In this document: one piece after another, positions 1 through 8,155 of the stretch
Layout of the letters: each line of letters starts with the position of its first letter
How positions within the stretch are numbered: the stretch's first letter is position 1
Assembly (NCBI RefSeq): GCF_013393905.1
Contig: NZ_CP040272.1
Span: 3,348,001-3,412,000 of the forward strand
From: Nostoc sp. C052
Lineage (GTDB): Bacteria > Cyanobacteriota > Cyanobacteriia > Cyanobacteriales > Nostocaceae
Direction: 5' to 3'
DNA: 64,000 bases
Position numbers and translations under genes: made by a program
Notes under the pieces: model-generated
What the model saw: the letters and a program-made list of their open reading frames with translations, nothing else
What the model was told of the DNA's origin: nothing
The model's database searches: none

Positions 1-298
1 ATACTTAGTGTAATCATCAAGCAAGTAAATTATGGAAATTGTATTGAATTTACTAATCAGGATTTGCTTTTCTGATAAAGTTTAGTAAAGATAAATTTTA
101 CCTCTTCTTTGTACTACTCCTCTCAAATCGTAATCATACCTAGTTTTTTTAATTAGCTATTAATAAGGAGAAGATATAAAAAATCTTGTAGCAATCATAA
201 AAAAGGTGTAATTAAATACCTTCTCCATTTGCTGTTTTGTGTTGATGCCGCAGTATTTCCCAAATGTTTTCTATGAGAACTGAGGCAGAGAAAATAAT
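1..298. other. AT-rich leader with no gene seen
   Basis: This stretch is very AT-rich, with stop codons in all frames and no recognisable RNA gene. It is the upstream region of the permease-like gene that starts at 299. No clear Shine-Dalgarno sequence or sigma70 promoter can be assigned. Confidence 0.5.
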
Positions 299-859
299 AT
301 GTTTTTAGACATTTTAGCTAGCCTACAACGGTTATTTGTTGGTTACATTCCAGCCGTTGTATTGGGTAGTTTTGTTGGATATTTCATCGGGATGAATAGC
401 GTGATTTATCAGATGTTTAGACTGATATTTCAGATACCACATAGTATTCCTCCTATAGCTTTGCTACCTATTGCCCTAATAGCATTTCAAGAGAGCGACA
501 CGGCTGCTATTATAGTAGTTTTTCTAGGAACTCTCTGGACGATGATCATTAATACAGCAATAGGTATGCGACATTTTCAGAGACAGAATAATAACTTTCG
601 AGTAGCTATTTTTCATATATTTCATGCTTTGAAAGTTAGCATTTGGGTAGCCTGGTTTATAGTTATTGCCACAGAAATGTTAACAGGCCCCAAAGGACTT
701 GGCTTTACTCTTTGGGAAGCTTATAAAGCTGGCAATACTGATTATATAATCCAGGTGATCATCTACATCGGGATTATTGGCTTTTTGCTGGATCAGTTAC
801 TAGATTTCGCAGCTTATATTCTCTCGCAAATGGTTTCAGACGGGAAAAAATCTTCTTAA
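299..859 (+). CDS. Shortened ABC transporter permease, NrtB/SsuC-like
   Basis: The 186-residue protein is strongly hydrophobic, with about five membrane segments. It resembles the inner-membrane subunit of nitrate, bicarbonate or sulfonate ABC importers (NrtB/CmpB/SsuC family). The segment IPPIALLPIALIAF and the C-terminal part around ATEMLTGPKGLGF are typical of that family. Usual members are 250-280 residues. Here the N-terminal helix is short, and the cytoplasmic EAA loop that docks the ATPase, expected between residues 95 and 110, appears to be missing. No ATPase or binding-protein gene lies beside it. It may be a decaying permease or a divergent membrane protein. The family call is fairly sure; the substrate is unknown. 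Confidence 0.6.
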   Translation: MFLDILASLQRLFVGYIPAVVLGSFVGYFIGMNSVIYQMFRLIFQIPHSIPPIALLPIALIAFQESDTAAIIVVFLGTLWTMIINTAIGMRHFQRQNNNFRVAIFHIFHALKVSIWVAWFIVIATEMLTGPKGLGFTLWEAYKAGNTDYIIQVIIYIGIIGFLLDQLLDFAAYILSQMVSDGKKSS

Positions 860-862
860 ACT

Positions 863-2266
863 TTATCGAGGCTTGCGGATTGTACCTTGCCAGCTAATAG
901 TTTGCTTGGCAGAACGTATTCCCAATGAACGAGTTGCTATAACTTCAATATCAACATTGACACCAGGGCGTAAAGCGTCGTCAGGAATTTTTAGCTTGCC
1001 CAAAGCTAAAGTAAAACTATTGTAGTCACGAGTTACAAGTTCGTTGGGAATATCCCCCTCGTATTCAGTTTTGTAACCAGAAAAACCGTGTAAAGTATCC
1101 TGGGCGCGGAATTTCACGCGAAACTGAGTATTAATGGCATCAGACTTGGCTGCTAAATCGACTATTTTTAAGTTCAGGTTTTGTCCAGCATCGGCAAATT
1201 CTGCCACGGCTAATCGGGTGACATCTTTTTTGGCAATGGCATGGTTAAGGGTAAATGTTGTTAAGTTAGCCTCACTCTTGCTACTACCATCAACCCATAA
1301 TTCCTCAGAAAAAGTAATTTCTACTTGTTTGTTATCAGTTAAATTTAGTGTTACAGCTTGATTACCAAAGCTGGTGATGGGCTGTCTTTCTTGCCAAACT
1401 ATTTGAAAAGCCTCTTCTAGACGTTGTTCAAACTCTCGATAATCATCAGCGATCGCAGCACCAGGCGCAAGTAGAGAAGCTGCCCCTATGCGTTGATTCC
1501 ACTTGTTCTTTGAGAGGTTGAATTGTTTGTTTACCAGTTCCGAAATTGCTAGCTGCACAGTTGGATTATCAGCTGCCAAAGCTTGCTTGCTATTGACAAT
1601 ACTCAAAGTTCCTAAGCGTCCTTGGCTACCATCGCTACCATCACTGCCATCTCGTCCATCGCTACCGTCACCACATCGATAAACCTTCTCAGTACACTTA
1701 TAATCAGGACTACCAGGGGTTCCCTGGCAGGTTTCCACTTTCCAACTGCGTCTGTGACAGTTACAACCCTCCGTGCCATTGCCACCTCTACCGCCACGCC
1801 CACCTTTTCCACCAGTTGCCCGAATGGAAATATTTCGTAAATCTGCCAAATTGCTGTAATACACTGTCAGGGAACCGCCATTTCCCCCATTTCCTCCTTT
1901 GCCACCGTTACCGCCATTACCACCATTTGGTGCGCTTATATCGTGGCTGACGCGATCGCGTTGGGAACCACAGTCAGGTTGCTCGCCATGTTCCCCGTCT
2001 TCCCCGTCTTCACCATCTTTACCCGACAAGTCAAGATTTACAGGTGAACCATTGACAAAAATGTTTTGGTTTTCACCGCTGCTACCATCTCTACCTGATC
2101 GCCCATCGGTTCCTGTACGTCCGTCTCTGCTATGATTTCTGGCTAATTTATAGTATTCGTCAGAGGCAACGGCTGGACATAAAACTGAACCAGAGGCGGG
2201 CAACAAGCTAGTAAATAAGCAGAATGTCAGCAGTAGTGGTAGCTTACTCCTAAAATCATTTTGCAT
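863..2266 (-). CDS. Secreted collagen-like glycine-repeat protein
   Basis: The 467-residue protein begins with a signal-peptide-like stretch (residues 8-35, LPLLLTFCLFTSLLPASG). Several Gly-X-Y blocks follow: about 48-64 (DGRTGTDGRSGRDG), 81-96 (GKDGEDGEDGEHGE), 115-131 (Asn/Lys-rich GGN repeats), 152-166 and 198-217. Between them lie cysteine-containing loops, and residues 220-467 form a non-repetitive domain that may be beta-rich. It is probably exported to the cell surface or sheath, where collagen-like rods could act as a structural spacer. It ends 3 bp from the convergent permease gene. The C-terminal domain is not recognised, so no catalytic role is claimed. Confidence 0.75.
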   Translation of the reverse strand: MQNDFRSKLPLLLTFCLFTSLLPASGSVLCPAVASDEYYKLARNHSRDGRTGTDGRSGRDGSSGENQNIFVNGSPVNLDLSGKDGEDGEDGEHGEQPDCGSQRDRVSHDISAPNGGNGGNGGKGGNGGNGGSLTVYYSNLADLRNISIRATGGKGGRGGRGGNGTEGCNCHRRSWKVETCQGTPGSPDYKCTEKVYRCGDGSDGRDGSDGSDGSQGRLGTLSIVNSKQALAADNPTVQLAISELVNKQFNLSKNKWNQRIGAASLLAPGAAIADDYREFEQRLEEAFQIVWQERQPITSFGNQAVTLNLTDNKQVEITFSEELWVDGSSKSEANLTTFTLNHAIAKKDVTRLAVAEFADAGQNLNLKIVDLAAKSDAINTQFRVKFRAQDTLHGFSGYKTEYEGDIPNELVTRDYNSFTLALGKLKIPDDALRPGVNVDIEVIATRSLGIRSAKQTISWQGTIRKPR

Positions 2267-2357
2267 CTAGTTACACCTAAAACTTTACTTTAATTATCTA
2301 CTCCTGACGCTGATTTTCAACAATTTGCTCCCATTTGGAAATAATTTGAGAGATTCA

Positions 2358-2388
2358 GATCCCCGACTTCTTCAAGAAGTCGGGGATC
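2358..2388. repeat. Dispersed palindrome, copy 1
   Basis: A 15-bp arm GATCCCCGACTTCTT is followed, after a single central base, by its exact reverse complement. A T-run follows on the plus strand. It lies just past the 3' end of the minus-strand oxidoreductase gene. Related copies occur at 16428, 35898, 38721 and 57059. Confidence 0.8.
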
Positions 2389-2391
2389 TTT

Positions 2392-3414
2392 TTAAGGTGC
2401 TGTTGGATCGTCATTAACCTTAACAATCAGCTTGCCAAAATTATCACCTCGAAGTAAACCGATGAATGCAGTAGGAGCCTTTTCTAAACCATCAGCTACA
2501 TCTTCTCTATACTTGAGTTGACCAGACTGTAACCATCCAGAAACATCATGTAAAAAATCGTTAAATCGATGTTGGTAATCGCCAACTAAAAAACCTTTAA
2601 TCAAAGCCCGTTTGACTAGCAATGGTCTTAAATTAGGCCCTGGTGGAGTAGATGTAGCATTATACTCCGAAATCAAACCTACTAGTGGAATTCTTGCCCC
2701 AAGGTTGATTTGCTGCAACACAGTTTCTAAAATTACACCTGCGGTATTGTCATAGTAAACATCAATGCCATTGGGGGCTGCTTCTTTAAGCGCTGAATCA
2801 AGTTCTTGAGTTTTGCGATTAATGCCAACATCAAAACCTAATTCTTTAACTATATAATCCCGCTTATCGTCACTCCCAACAATTCCCACGACTCGCGCAC
2901 CTTTGATTTTGGCAATTTGACCTACTACCGCACCCACAGCGCCAGAAGCAGCTGAAACCACAACAGTTTCACCTTCTTTCGGTTGACCGATATCAAGTAA
3001 AGCAGCATAAGCAGTCAAACCAGGCATACCCAGTACACCTAAACTATAGGATAAAGGTGCTTGAGTAGGATCAAGTTTACGCAGTGTCTCACCTTTAGAT
3101 ACAGCATAAGTTTGCCAACCATTACCACTAAGAACAAAATCCCCTACTTGAAATTGAGGATGATTTGATTTAATTACTTGGCTGACTGTACCACCGACAA
3201 TAACTGAACCCAATTCTATTGATGCAGCATAAGACTTGCCTGCACTAATTCGACCACGCATATAAGGGTCAAGAGATAGATAAATGGTGCGGCTAAGAAT
3301 TTCGCCTTCACCCGGTTCGGGAGTTGGTGTTTCTACCAAAGCAAAATCATTCTCTTTCGGTTCGCCAACGGGACGACTTTTAAGAATAATTTGTTTGTTA
3401 ATTAAATTAGACAT
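2392..3414 (-). CDS. NADP-dependent MDR-family oxidoreductase
   Basis: The 340-residue protein belongs to the zinc-independent medium-chain dehydrogenase/reductase branch (CurA/YncB, leukotriene B4 dehydrogenase-like), which reduces alpha,beta-unsaturated carbonyl compounds with NADPH. Visible features are the N-terminal SRTIYLSLDPYMRGR segment (about 42-56) and the dinucleotide-binding motif AASGAVGAVVGQIAK (about 154-168). The C-terminal region has the substrate-loop sequence YNATSTPPGPN. Length is normal for the family and no structural zinc cysteines are present. It appears to be transcribed alone. The start ATG at 3414 is preceded by GAGGAAAA on the minus strand, a usable ribosome site. 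The physiological substrate is unknown. Confidence 0.85.
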   Translation of the reverse strand: MSNLINKQIILKSRPVGEPKENDFALVETPTPEPGEGEILSRTIYLSLDPYMRGRISAGKSYAASIELGSVIVGGTVSQVIKSNHPQFQVGDFVLSGNGWQTYAVSKGETLRKLDPTQAPLSYSLGVLGMPGLTAYAALLDIGQPKEGETVVVSAASGAVGAVVGQIAKIKGARVVGIVGSDDKRDYIVKELGFDVGINRKTQELDSALKEAAPNGIDVYYDNTAGVILETVLQQINLGARIPLVGLISEYNATSTPPGPNLRPLLVKRALIKGFLVGDYQHRFNDFLHDVSGWLQSGQLKYREDVADGLEKAPTAFIGLLRGDNFGKLIVKVNDDPTAP

Positions 3415-3973
3415 CAGTTATTTTCCTCTAAATTAATCTGACCATTTATGAGTATACAGATGTGTACAAGCATTCCGAAAATACTTCTACCTTTAGTGTG
3501 AGACTGACAAAAAATCTAGAATTATTATTCTATAGTTTCAAAAAATCTGTACAACTCGAAAACCCTGATTTTCGGAAGCATCCCAAATGTGCAAGTTATA
3601 TCAAACTCAGATTACAAATTGTCATTGCGATCGCAACGTAGTGGAGTGAAGCAATCCCATATCTTGCGATCGCAACTCTTGGAGACGCACTCGCGTTCAC
3701 TACGCTGTCGCTTCGTACCCTGCGGGTTCTCCGTTCGCGTAGCGTTCCGTAGGAAAGGAGTACGCAATGACAAACATGTTCTTGCAAAATTGGGATGCTC
3801 CCTGATTTTCTCTTCTCCATTTTCGACATAGATAAATAAGCTTAAAAAAGAAATTTATTACATTACAGTTCGTACAAGCCCAAAACACTTGCAGAGACAG
3901 CGATTTATCGCGTCTTTAAAACCTAAATTTGTTGCCAGTAGCCCTTAAATGATCCGTTTTTTATTATATTACT
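3415..3973. repeat. Gene-free spacer with dispersed repeat
   Basis: The space between the reductase and the insertion sequence holds no convincing gene. From about 3610 to 3775 it carries a composite of repeats common in Nostoc-type genomes: HIP1 sites in TGCGATCGCAA context, then blocks like CGTTCGCGTAGCGTTCC, and a short inverted piece near 3893-3915 (GCGATTTATCGCGTCT). Short ORFs here on both strands are by-products of the repeat. Confidence 0.6.
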
Positions 3974-3998
3974 CCCTCTTTTGTTACCTTCGGGAAAG
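3974..3998 (+). repeat. IS left terminal inverted repeat
   Basis: A 25-bp end matching 5405-5429 in inverted orientation at 21 positions. The outer 14 bases are identical. Confidence 0.88.
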
Positions 3999-4015
3999 AA
4001 AAATAGAGAAGAAGA

Positions 4016-5365
4016 CTAACTAGCAATAGAGAAACGAATCGGAGAAGCTCGAAAATCATTCATCAATTCAATCAACTTAAGGAAACAGCGTTTCATCCCA
4101 GGAATATTGAATACATCTAACCAAGGTAAGAGCAAATGGTAAAAGATATAAGGTTGAATAATGAGCCTCAAGTTATTAAGAGAACTTTTCCATGTAATGC
4201 CAGGTTCCCACTGGCGATGTTGACTAAACTGACTAATTGATGAATCTCTAAGTGAAGAGTAATCAGAGCTAGGATTTGAAAGATTTTGGTTGGCAAATTT
4301 CTCAGCCTCTACCTGGAAATAAGTCGCCTGAATGCTTACTAGAAGATAGGCACTAAAAATTATCTCCCACCAGCGTTCAATGCTTTCATAGTCTGTCAGG
4401 CGAAAATCAGCCCAACCGAGTTCATTTTTGACTTGTTTAAAGCCATATTCAATCCAGTTTCTTAAACTATAAAGTCGAGCAACGTTGAGTTGAAGGTCAA
4501 CAGATAAATTAGTCATAACATACCAGCTTTCTTCTCCTGTAGGGTCAGGAACATTACTTTTACTGATTTGGTAATATCTCAAGCGACGGCGTTGACCAAA
4601 AATGATTTCTCGAAGATAACGAGTTTCTGTTTTACGGTGTGAAAGCTTTTGCTCATAAGCTTTCCAGGAGTTATAACGTTTCCGGCTTCCCGGCGGCATC
4701 AATACACCATGATTCGAGCGGATTGCCACAATAAATTCTAAATTTAGATTTTCTAATACCCGAATAACATCTCCACTCTCTCCATAAAGACTATCTGCCA
4801 ATACCAACTTGATTTTTAAACCCATCTCTTTTATTTCTTGAATTATTTCCACTGCTATTTGTGGTTTAGTTTTATATTTATCTCCTGCTTGCAGTCTATT
4901 TCTAGGTTTAAATATTTGAAATATCAATGGATAAGTAATTCCATCTACTACCCCATAGGCATTTACTGATACTATGCCATTTTCTGTTTTTCCTAAATTC
5001 CCAATATATTGACGAGTCACATAATCTGTAGATTTTCCTTTCTTCTGATCTCCTGTTTCATCAATGCATAAAATTATTTCTCGTTCCCCAATAAACATTT
5101 TTGTTAACCACAGCCTAATTTCTCTGATTTTTTTGACATCCCACAGCGCATCTCTTAAAAAATGATGTAGTGTTTGGCTATCTTTTAGCCCCGCCGTTTT
5201 AGCTATTTCTGGCAGAGATTTTCTCTTAATTTCTGAAAGCATTCCCAAATGTAAAAATTTGAATGCTTCAAAATGTCTCACATCTTCAAACACTGAACAA
5301 TAGTGTTGACAATAGTTATCTATGAAGGCCACTGTGCTTACTGCTTGTCTGCGCTGCGTAACCAT
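4016..5365 (-). CDS. IS701-family DDE transposase
   Basis: The 449-residue protein has the RNase H-like DDE arrangement of IS4/IS701 transposases. The first aspartate lies in ILCIDETGDQKKG (about residue 97). The second lies in LVLADSLYGESGD (about 186). The glutamate lies in the helix RNWIEYGFKQVKNELGW (about 310). It spans nearly the whole element, as expected for a single-gene insertion sequence, and has no frameshift or internal stop. It should catalyse cut-and-paste movement of the surrounding element. Family assignment is by motif; IS4-like neighbours are possible alternatives. Confidence 0.9.
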   Translation of the reverse strand: MVTQRRQAVSTVAFIDNYCQHYCSVFEDVRHFEAFKFLHLGMLSEIKRKSLPEIAKTAGLKDSQTLHHFLRDALWDVKKIREIRLWLTKMFIGEREIILCIDETGDQKKGKSTDYVTRQYIGNLGKTENGIVSVNAYGVVDGITYPLIFQIFKPRNRLQAGDKYKTKPQIAVEIIQEIKEMGLKIKLVLADSLYGESGDVIRVLENLNLEFIVAIRSNHGVLMPPGSRKRYNSWKAYEQKLSHRKTETRYLREIIFGQRRRLRYYQISKSNVPDPTGEESWYVMTNLSVDLQLNVARLYSLRNWIEYGFKQVKNELGWADFRLTDYESIERWWEIIFSAYLLVSIQATYFQVEAEKFANQNLSNPSSDYSSLRDSSISQFSQHRQWEPGITWKSSLNNLRLIIQPYIFYHLLLPWLDVFNIPGMKRCFLKLIELMNDFRASPIRFSIAS

Positions 5366-5404
5366 CCCTATTACTTACTGTTTCTGGTTTTCTTCCTGAT
5401 TATA

Positions 5405-5429
5405 CTTTCCCCGTAGTAACAAAAGAGGG
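5405..5429 (-). repeat. IS right terminal inverted repeat
   Basis: The partner of the left end at 3974-3998. It is followed directly by TTACT, the repeat of the bases that precede the left end. Confidence 0.88.
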
Positions 5430-5457
5430 TTACTAATAATCAAAATTAATTAAACAG

Positions 5458-6051
5458 CTAATTATTAAAAAACCTGCTATTTTCCCACTCACTCCGTAAA
5501 ATGCTGTAAATATAATCATCCCATAGTTTACCGTCTAACTCATGATGTTCTCTTAAAATTCCATCTCTATGAAAACCGAGCTTTTCAAGTAGTTTAACTG
5601 AGCCAATGTTGAAAGCAGCAGTCTGACAATATAATTTGTTGAGTTCTGTTGTTGTCAACAGGTAATCGATAGCAGTAATCAACATTTTTGTGCCTAAACC
5701 CTGGTTTCGCAATTTTGGGTTGATGGTATATCCAAATTCTGCCGAACGATTTCGTGGGTTAATATCAAAATATCTGAATCTTCCTACAGGTTCTTCTAAT
5801 CCATCAATAAGGAAAGCAAAAATTATTGTTTTATCACTTATAGTAATTCTTTGACCATCAATAATAGGACGACATGTTTTTGTTTCTATGCGGTCAAATT
5901 TACCCCAGTCCTTAAAGGATATCTGGTGTTTAGCAGTTGCACGTTCAAGCCACATAATTAATTCACCTACGCCAACTGGCAGAAAACCAAGATTTTTTAG
6001 ACGCTCGCCAGAAGCTTTAAGTGATCGTAGCCACTGGCGTGCGACTTCCAA
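5458..6051 (-). CDS. GNAT acetyltransferase, RimJ/RimL-like
   Basis: The C-terminal half carries the GNAT fold. The acetyl-CoA loop is in NPKLRNQGLGTKMLITA (about 110-127), followed by the NIGSVKLLEKLGFHRDGILRE helix and strand typical of RimJ/RimL-type N-acetyltransferases. It likely acetylates an amine of a protein N-terminus, metabolite or antibiotic. The longest frame opens with TTG 12 bp after the glyoxalase-like gene, and an in-frame stop lies just before it. An ATG at 5955 would give 166 residues, nearer the usual length, so the start is uncertain. It sits with the next two genes on the same strand, probably as one transcript. Confidence 0.75.
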   Translation of the reverse strand: MEVARQWLRSLKASGERLKNLGFLPVGVGELIMWLERATAKHQISFKDWGKFDRIETKTCRPIIDGQRITISDKTIIFAFLIDGLEEPVGRFRYFDINPRNRSAEFGYTINPKLRNQGLGTKMLITAIDYLLTTTELNKLYCQTAAFNIGSVKLLEKLGFHRDGILREHHELDGKLWDDYIYSILRSEWENSRFFNN

Positions 6052-6063
6052 TTATCTTGGTAT

Positions 6064-6498
6064 CTAAGACAATGTTACTGAATGTCTTTCTAATAGTAAC
6101 TCTTCTGTTTGTAGCTGTTCAAAAGTATTCTTGATAAACTCTGTAATTTCTATACGATTCCCACCGGGATCGCGGAGGAAAAATCGCACGTATCCGGGAA
6201 GTGGTCGCTGATCGGGAATAATTTCTACCCCATGTTTTTTTAGATGTTCCTCAAAAGCGTTCAAGTTATCGACTTGAAAACAATAATGTCGTCTAGATGC
6301 TTGGTTATTAGCGTTTTTCTCTGTACTAATGTGCAGTTCAATATCTTCCAATTTATACCATGCTCCTGAATCGTTTTTAATTACTTCAGGTCTGGGAATT
6401 TCAGTCAATCCCAAAACTTTGCTGTAGAAAAACAGCATTGCATCCTCCACCTCAAGCGGATAGGTTACTTGAATATGATGAACTGTATCAAGTTTCAT
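6064..6498 (-). CDS. Glyoxalase/VOC-fold protein
   Basis: A 144-residue single-domain vicinal-oxygen-chelate protein. The two beta-alpha-beta-beta-beta modules are visible: HHIQVTYPLEVEDAMLFFYSKVLGL at the N-terminus and HYCFQVDNLNAFEEHL followed by RFFLRDPGGNRIEITEF. His-8, His-72 and the late Glu are plausible metal ligands. Such proteins include glyoxalase I, dioxygenases and fosfomycin or bleomycin resistance proteins; the reaction cannot be fixed here. It lies directly upstream of the acetyltransferase on the minus strand with a 12-bp gap, suggesting co-transcription. Confidence 0.8.
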   Translation of the reverse strand: MKLDTVHHIQVTYPLEVEDAMLFFYSKVLGLTEIPRPEVIKNDSGAWYKLEDIELHISTEKNANNQASRRHYCFQVDNLNAFEEHLKKHGVEIIPDQRPLPGYVRFFLRDPGGNRIEITEFIKNTFEQLQTEELLLERHSVTLS

Positions 6499-6601
6499 AA
6501 ATTTTTCTCCTAGTTTGGGTTAATTTTGGCAACGCTACAATCACTTTTTGTAGTATTACTGGCGTATTTCTCAATTTTTTCTGTTCCAACTCACCGAAAG
6601 C

Positions 6602-7015
6602 CTATGTGACAAGCTTTCCCATACTGATGCGTTCTTCGACGAGATAGCCAAGTTTTGTATAAAACTCAACGACTTCTGCGTTGGAGACACGAACTTGGAG
6701 ATTGATTTTGAGGCATCCCATCGCTATCAATCCCCTCTCTGCGTGCTGCACTAGCTTGCTACCAATACCCTGCCGTTGATACTGAGGGATGACTGCAACT
6801 GTGTATAGCCAACCGCGATGTCCGTCATATCCCGCCATGATCGTACCTACAATTACAGAGTTAATCTCAGCAACGAAAAACAACTCAGGCTGTACAGCAA
6901 GCTTCTGACTGATTACCAATTTTGGGCTGCTGTGCGATGGGTTATTAGGAAACACCTCATCCCATAGCGCACTGACTGATTCAGCATCAGATTCTTGGTA
7001 CGGTCTTATATTCAT
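6602..7015 (-). CDS. Small GNAT acetyltransferase, YpeA-like
   Basis: A 137-residue GNAT domain of minimal length. The N-terminus MNIRPYQESDAESVSALWDE is the usual opening strand and helix. The core has GWLYTVAVIPQYQRQGIGSK (about 75-94), the acetyl-CoA pyrophosphate loop, and NAEVVEFYTKLGYLVEERIS. It resembles YpeA-type amino-group acetyltransferases whose substrate is unknown. It is the first of three minus-strand genes, with a gap of about 100 bp to the glyoxalase-like gene. Confidence 0.8.
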   Translation of the reverse strand: MNIRPYQESDAESVSALWDEVFPNNPSHSSPKLVISQKLAVQPELFFVAEINSVIVGTIMAGYDGHRGWLYTVAVIPQYQRQGIGSKLVQHAERGLIAMGCLKINLQVRVSNAEVVEFYTKLGYLVEERISMGKLVT

Positions 7016-7164
7016 CTACATCTCAATCAAATGACTTGCCTTTGCACATTGTTTGTGAAATACTACTCTTGAAACTACGGTAAATCGGTATTGTTTAGGT
7101 AGTATTGTACAAAACTTACCATAAAACATTTCGTCCTGAAAGCAACTACAGGCTAATCCCTAAG

Positions 7165-7926
7165 ATGACAAACACAGAAATTCGCACCGCTCAAGTTAAA
7201 GTCCCTAACGGAGATTTGCAAATTGATGCTTACTTAGCTGAACCAGTCCAAAAGGGAAGCTTCCCTGCTGTGATTGTGATTCAGGAAATTTTTGGGGTAA
7301 ATATTCACATTCGGGAAGTTGCTGAGAAATTTGCCAAAGAGGGATATGTAGCGATCGCACCGACTTTATTTCAACGCACCGCCCCCGGTTTCGAGGGTGG
7401 ATATACCCCTGAAGATGTGCAGCAAGGGAGAGGTTATAAGGAGCAAACAACAGCAGAGGAAATATTGAGTGATATTAAAGCTGCGATCGCTTACTTAAGA
7501 ACCTTACCAAATGTCCAAGGAGATGCGATCGGCTCCATTGGTTTCTGCTTTGGCGGCCACGTCGTTTATCTAGCTGCCACTTTACCAGATATCAAAGTTA
7601 CAGCTTCTTTCTACGGTGGCGGTATTCCCAACTCAACTCCCGGGGGTGGAGAGCCAACCATCACCCGCACTGCCGATATTAAAGGCCCCATTTACGCCTT
7701 CTTTGGCCTTGACGATCAGGGAATCCCCTTAGAACAAACAGAACAGATTGAGGCCGAATTGAAGAAAAATCAGATTCCCCATGCTATCTTCCGCTATTCG
7801 GGAGCAGGACATGGCTTTTTCTGCAACCATCGCGCCAGCTACAATGCCGAAGCTGCTGCCGATGCTTGGAAAAACGTTCAAGAACTGTTCCAAAAGAACC
7901 TTCAGCTTCAAAAAGTGTCAACTTAA
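7165..7926 (+). CDS. Dienelactone hydrolase family protein
   Basis: An alpha/beta hydrolase of 253 residues from the ATG at 7165. A longer frame from a TTG at 7105 adds 20 residues that do not look like the family. The catalytic triad of dienelactone hydrolases is visible: Cys128 in the nucleophile elbow GSIGFCFGGH, Asp183 or Asp184 in FFGLDDQG, and His216 in SGAGHGFF. The conserved Glu41 of QEIFGVN is also present. The family cleaves dienelactones from chloroaromatic breakdown, but cyanobacterial members have no proven substrate. It stands alone, and a repeat-rich spacer follows. It is a soluble protein with no signal peptide. Confidence 0.88.
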   Translation: MTNTEIRTAQVKVPNGDLQIDAYLAEPVQKGSFPAVIVIQEIFGVNIHIREVAEKFAKEGYVAIAPTLFQRTAPGFEGGYTPEDVQQGRGYKEQTTAEEILSDIKAAIAYLRTLPNVQGDAIGSIGFCFGGHVVYLAATLPDIKVTASFYGGGIPNSTPGGGEPTITRTADIKGPIYAFFGLDDQGIPLEQTEQIEAELKKNQIPHAIFRYSGAGHGFFCNHRASYNAEAAADAWKNVQELFQKNLQLQKVST

Positions 7927-8155
7927 CCCGAAACGGGCGGTTAGAAACCGCTTATACACAAACAAAAGCTACCGATCCTGGGTTTCAAACCCTTAATTTG
8001 ACCTTAGTCCGCGGAGGCGGACAATGCCAGTGTAGCTGCGAATTCTATTCGCCAGGGCTATTCGCTAGAGGCGCACACATGTGCGCCTCTACGATTGAAA
8101 ATCGGCAAGTATTAACCAAATAATCAAAGCCAAATAACAACAAAGTATCACATCC
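7927..8155. repeat. Repeat-filled spacer with hairpin
   Basis: The spacer after the hydrolase has a block containing GTCCGCGGAGGCGGAC, CGAATTCTATTCGCCAGG and the hairpin 8067-8090 (arms AGAGGCGCAC/GTGCGCCTCT around ACAT). This composite resembles interspersed repeats of Nostoc-type genomes. The hairpin could end transcription of the hydrolase, but there is no strong T-run. Confidence 0.5.

Larger units (their letters stand above)
3974..5429 (-). mobile_element. Complete IS701-like insertion sequence
   Basis: A 1456-bp element encloses a single transposase gene. The ends are 25-bp imperfect inverted repeats: 3974-3998 begins CCCTCTTTTGTTAC, and the reverse complement of 5405-5429 begins with the same 14 bases. 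In total 21 of 25 positions match. The pentamer TTACT flanks both sides (3969-3973 and 5430-5434), which looks like a target-site duplication. The intact transposase, well-preserved ends and clean duplication suggest recent insertion into an AT-rich spacer, without disrupting a gene. IS701 members are usually credited with a shorter duplication, so the exact boundary could shift by a base. Confidence 0.88.

Noticed and set aside
3589..3831. Small genes on both strands in the repeat block
   Set aside because: The frames are made of HIP1-linked dispersed repeat and share no likeness to proteins.
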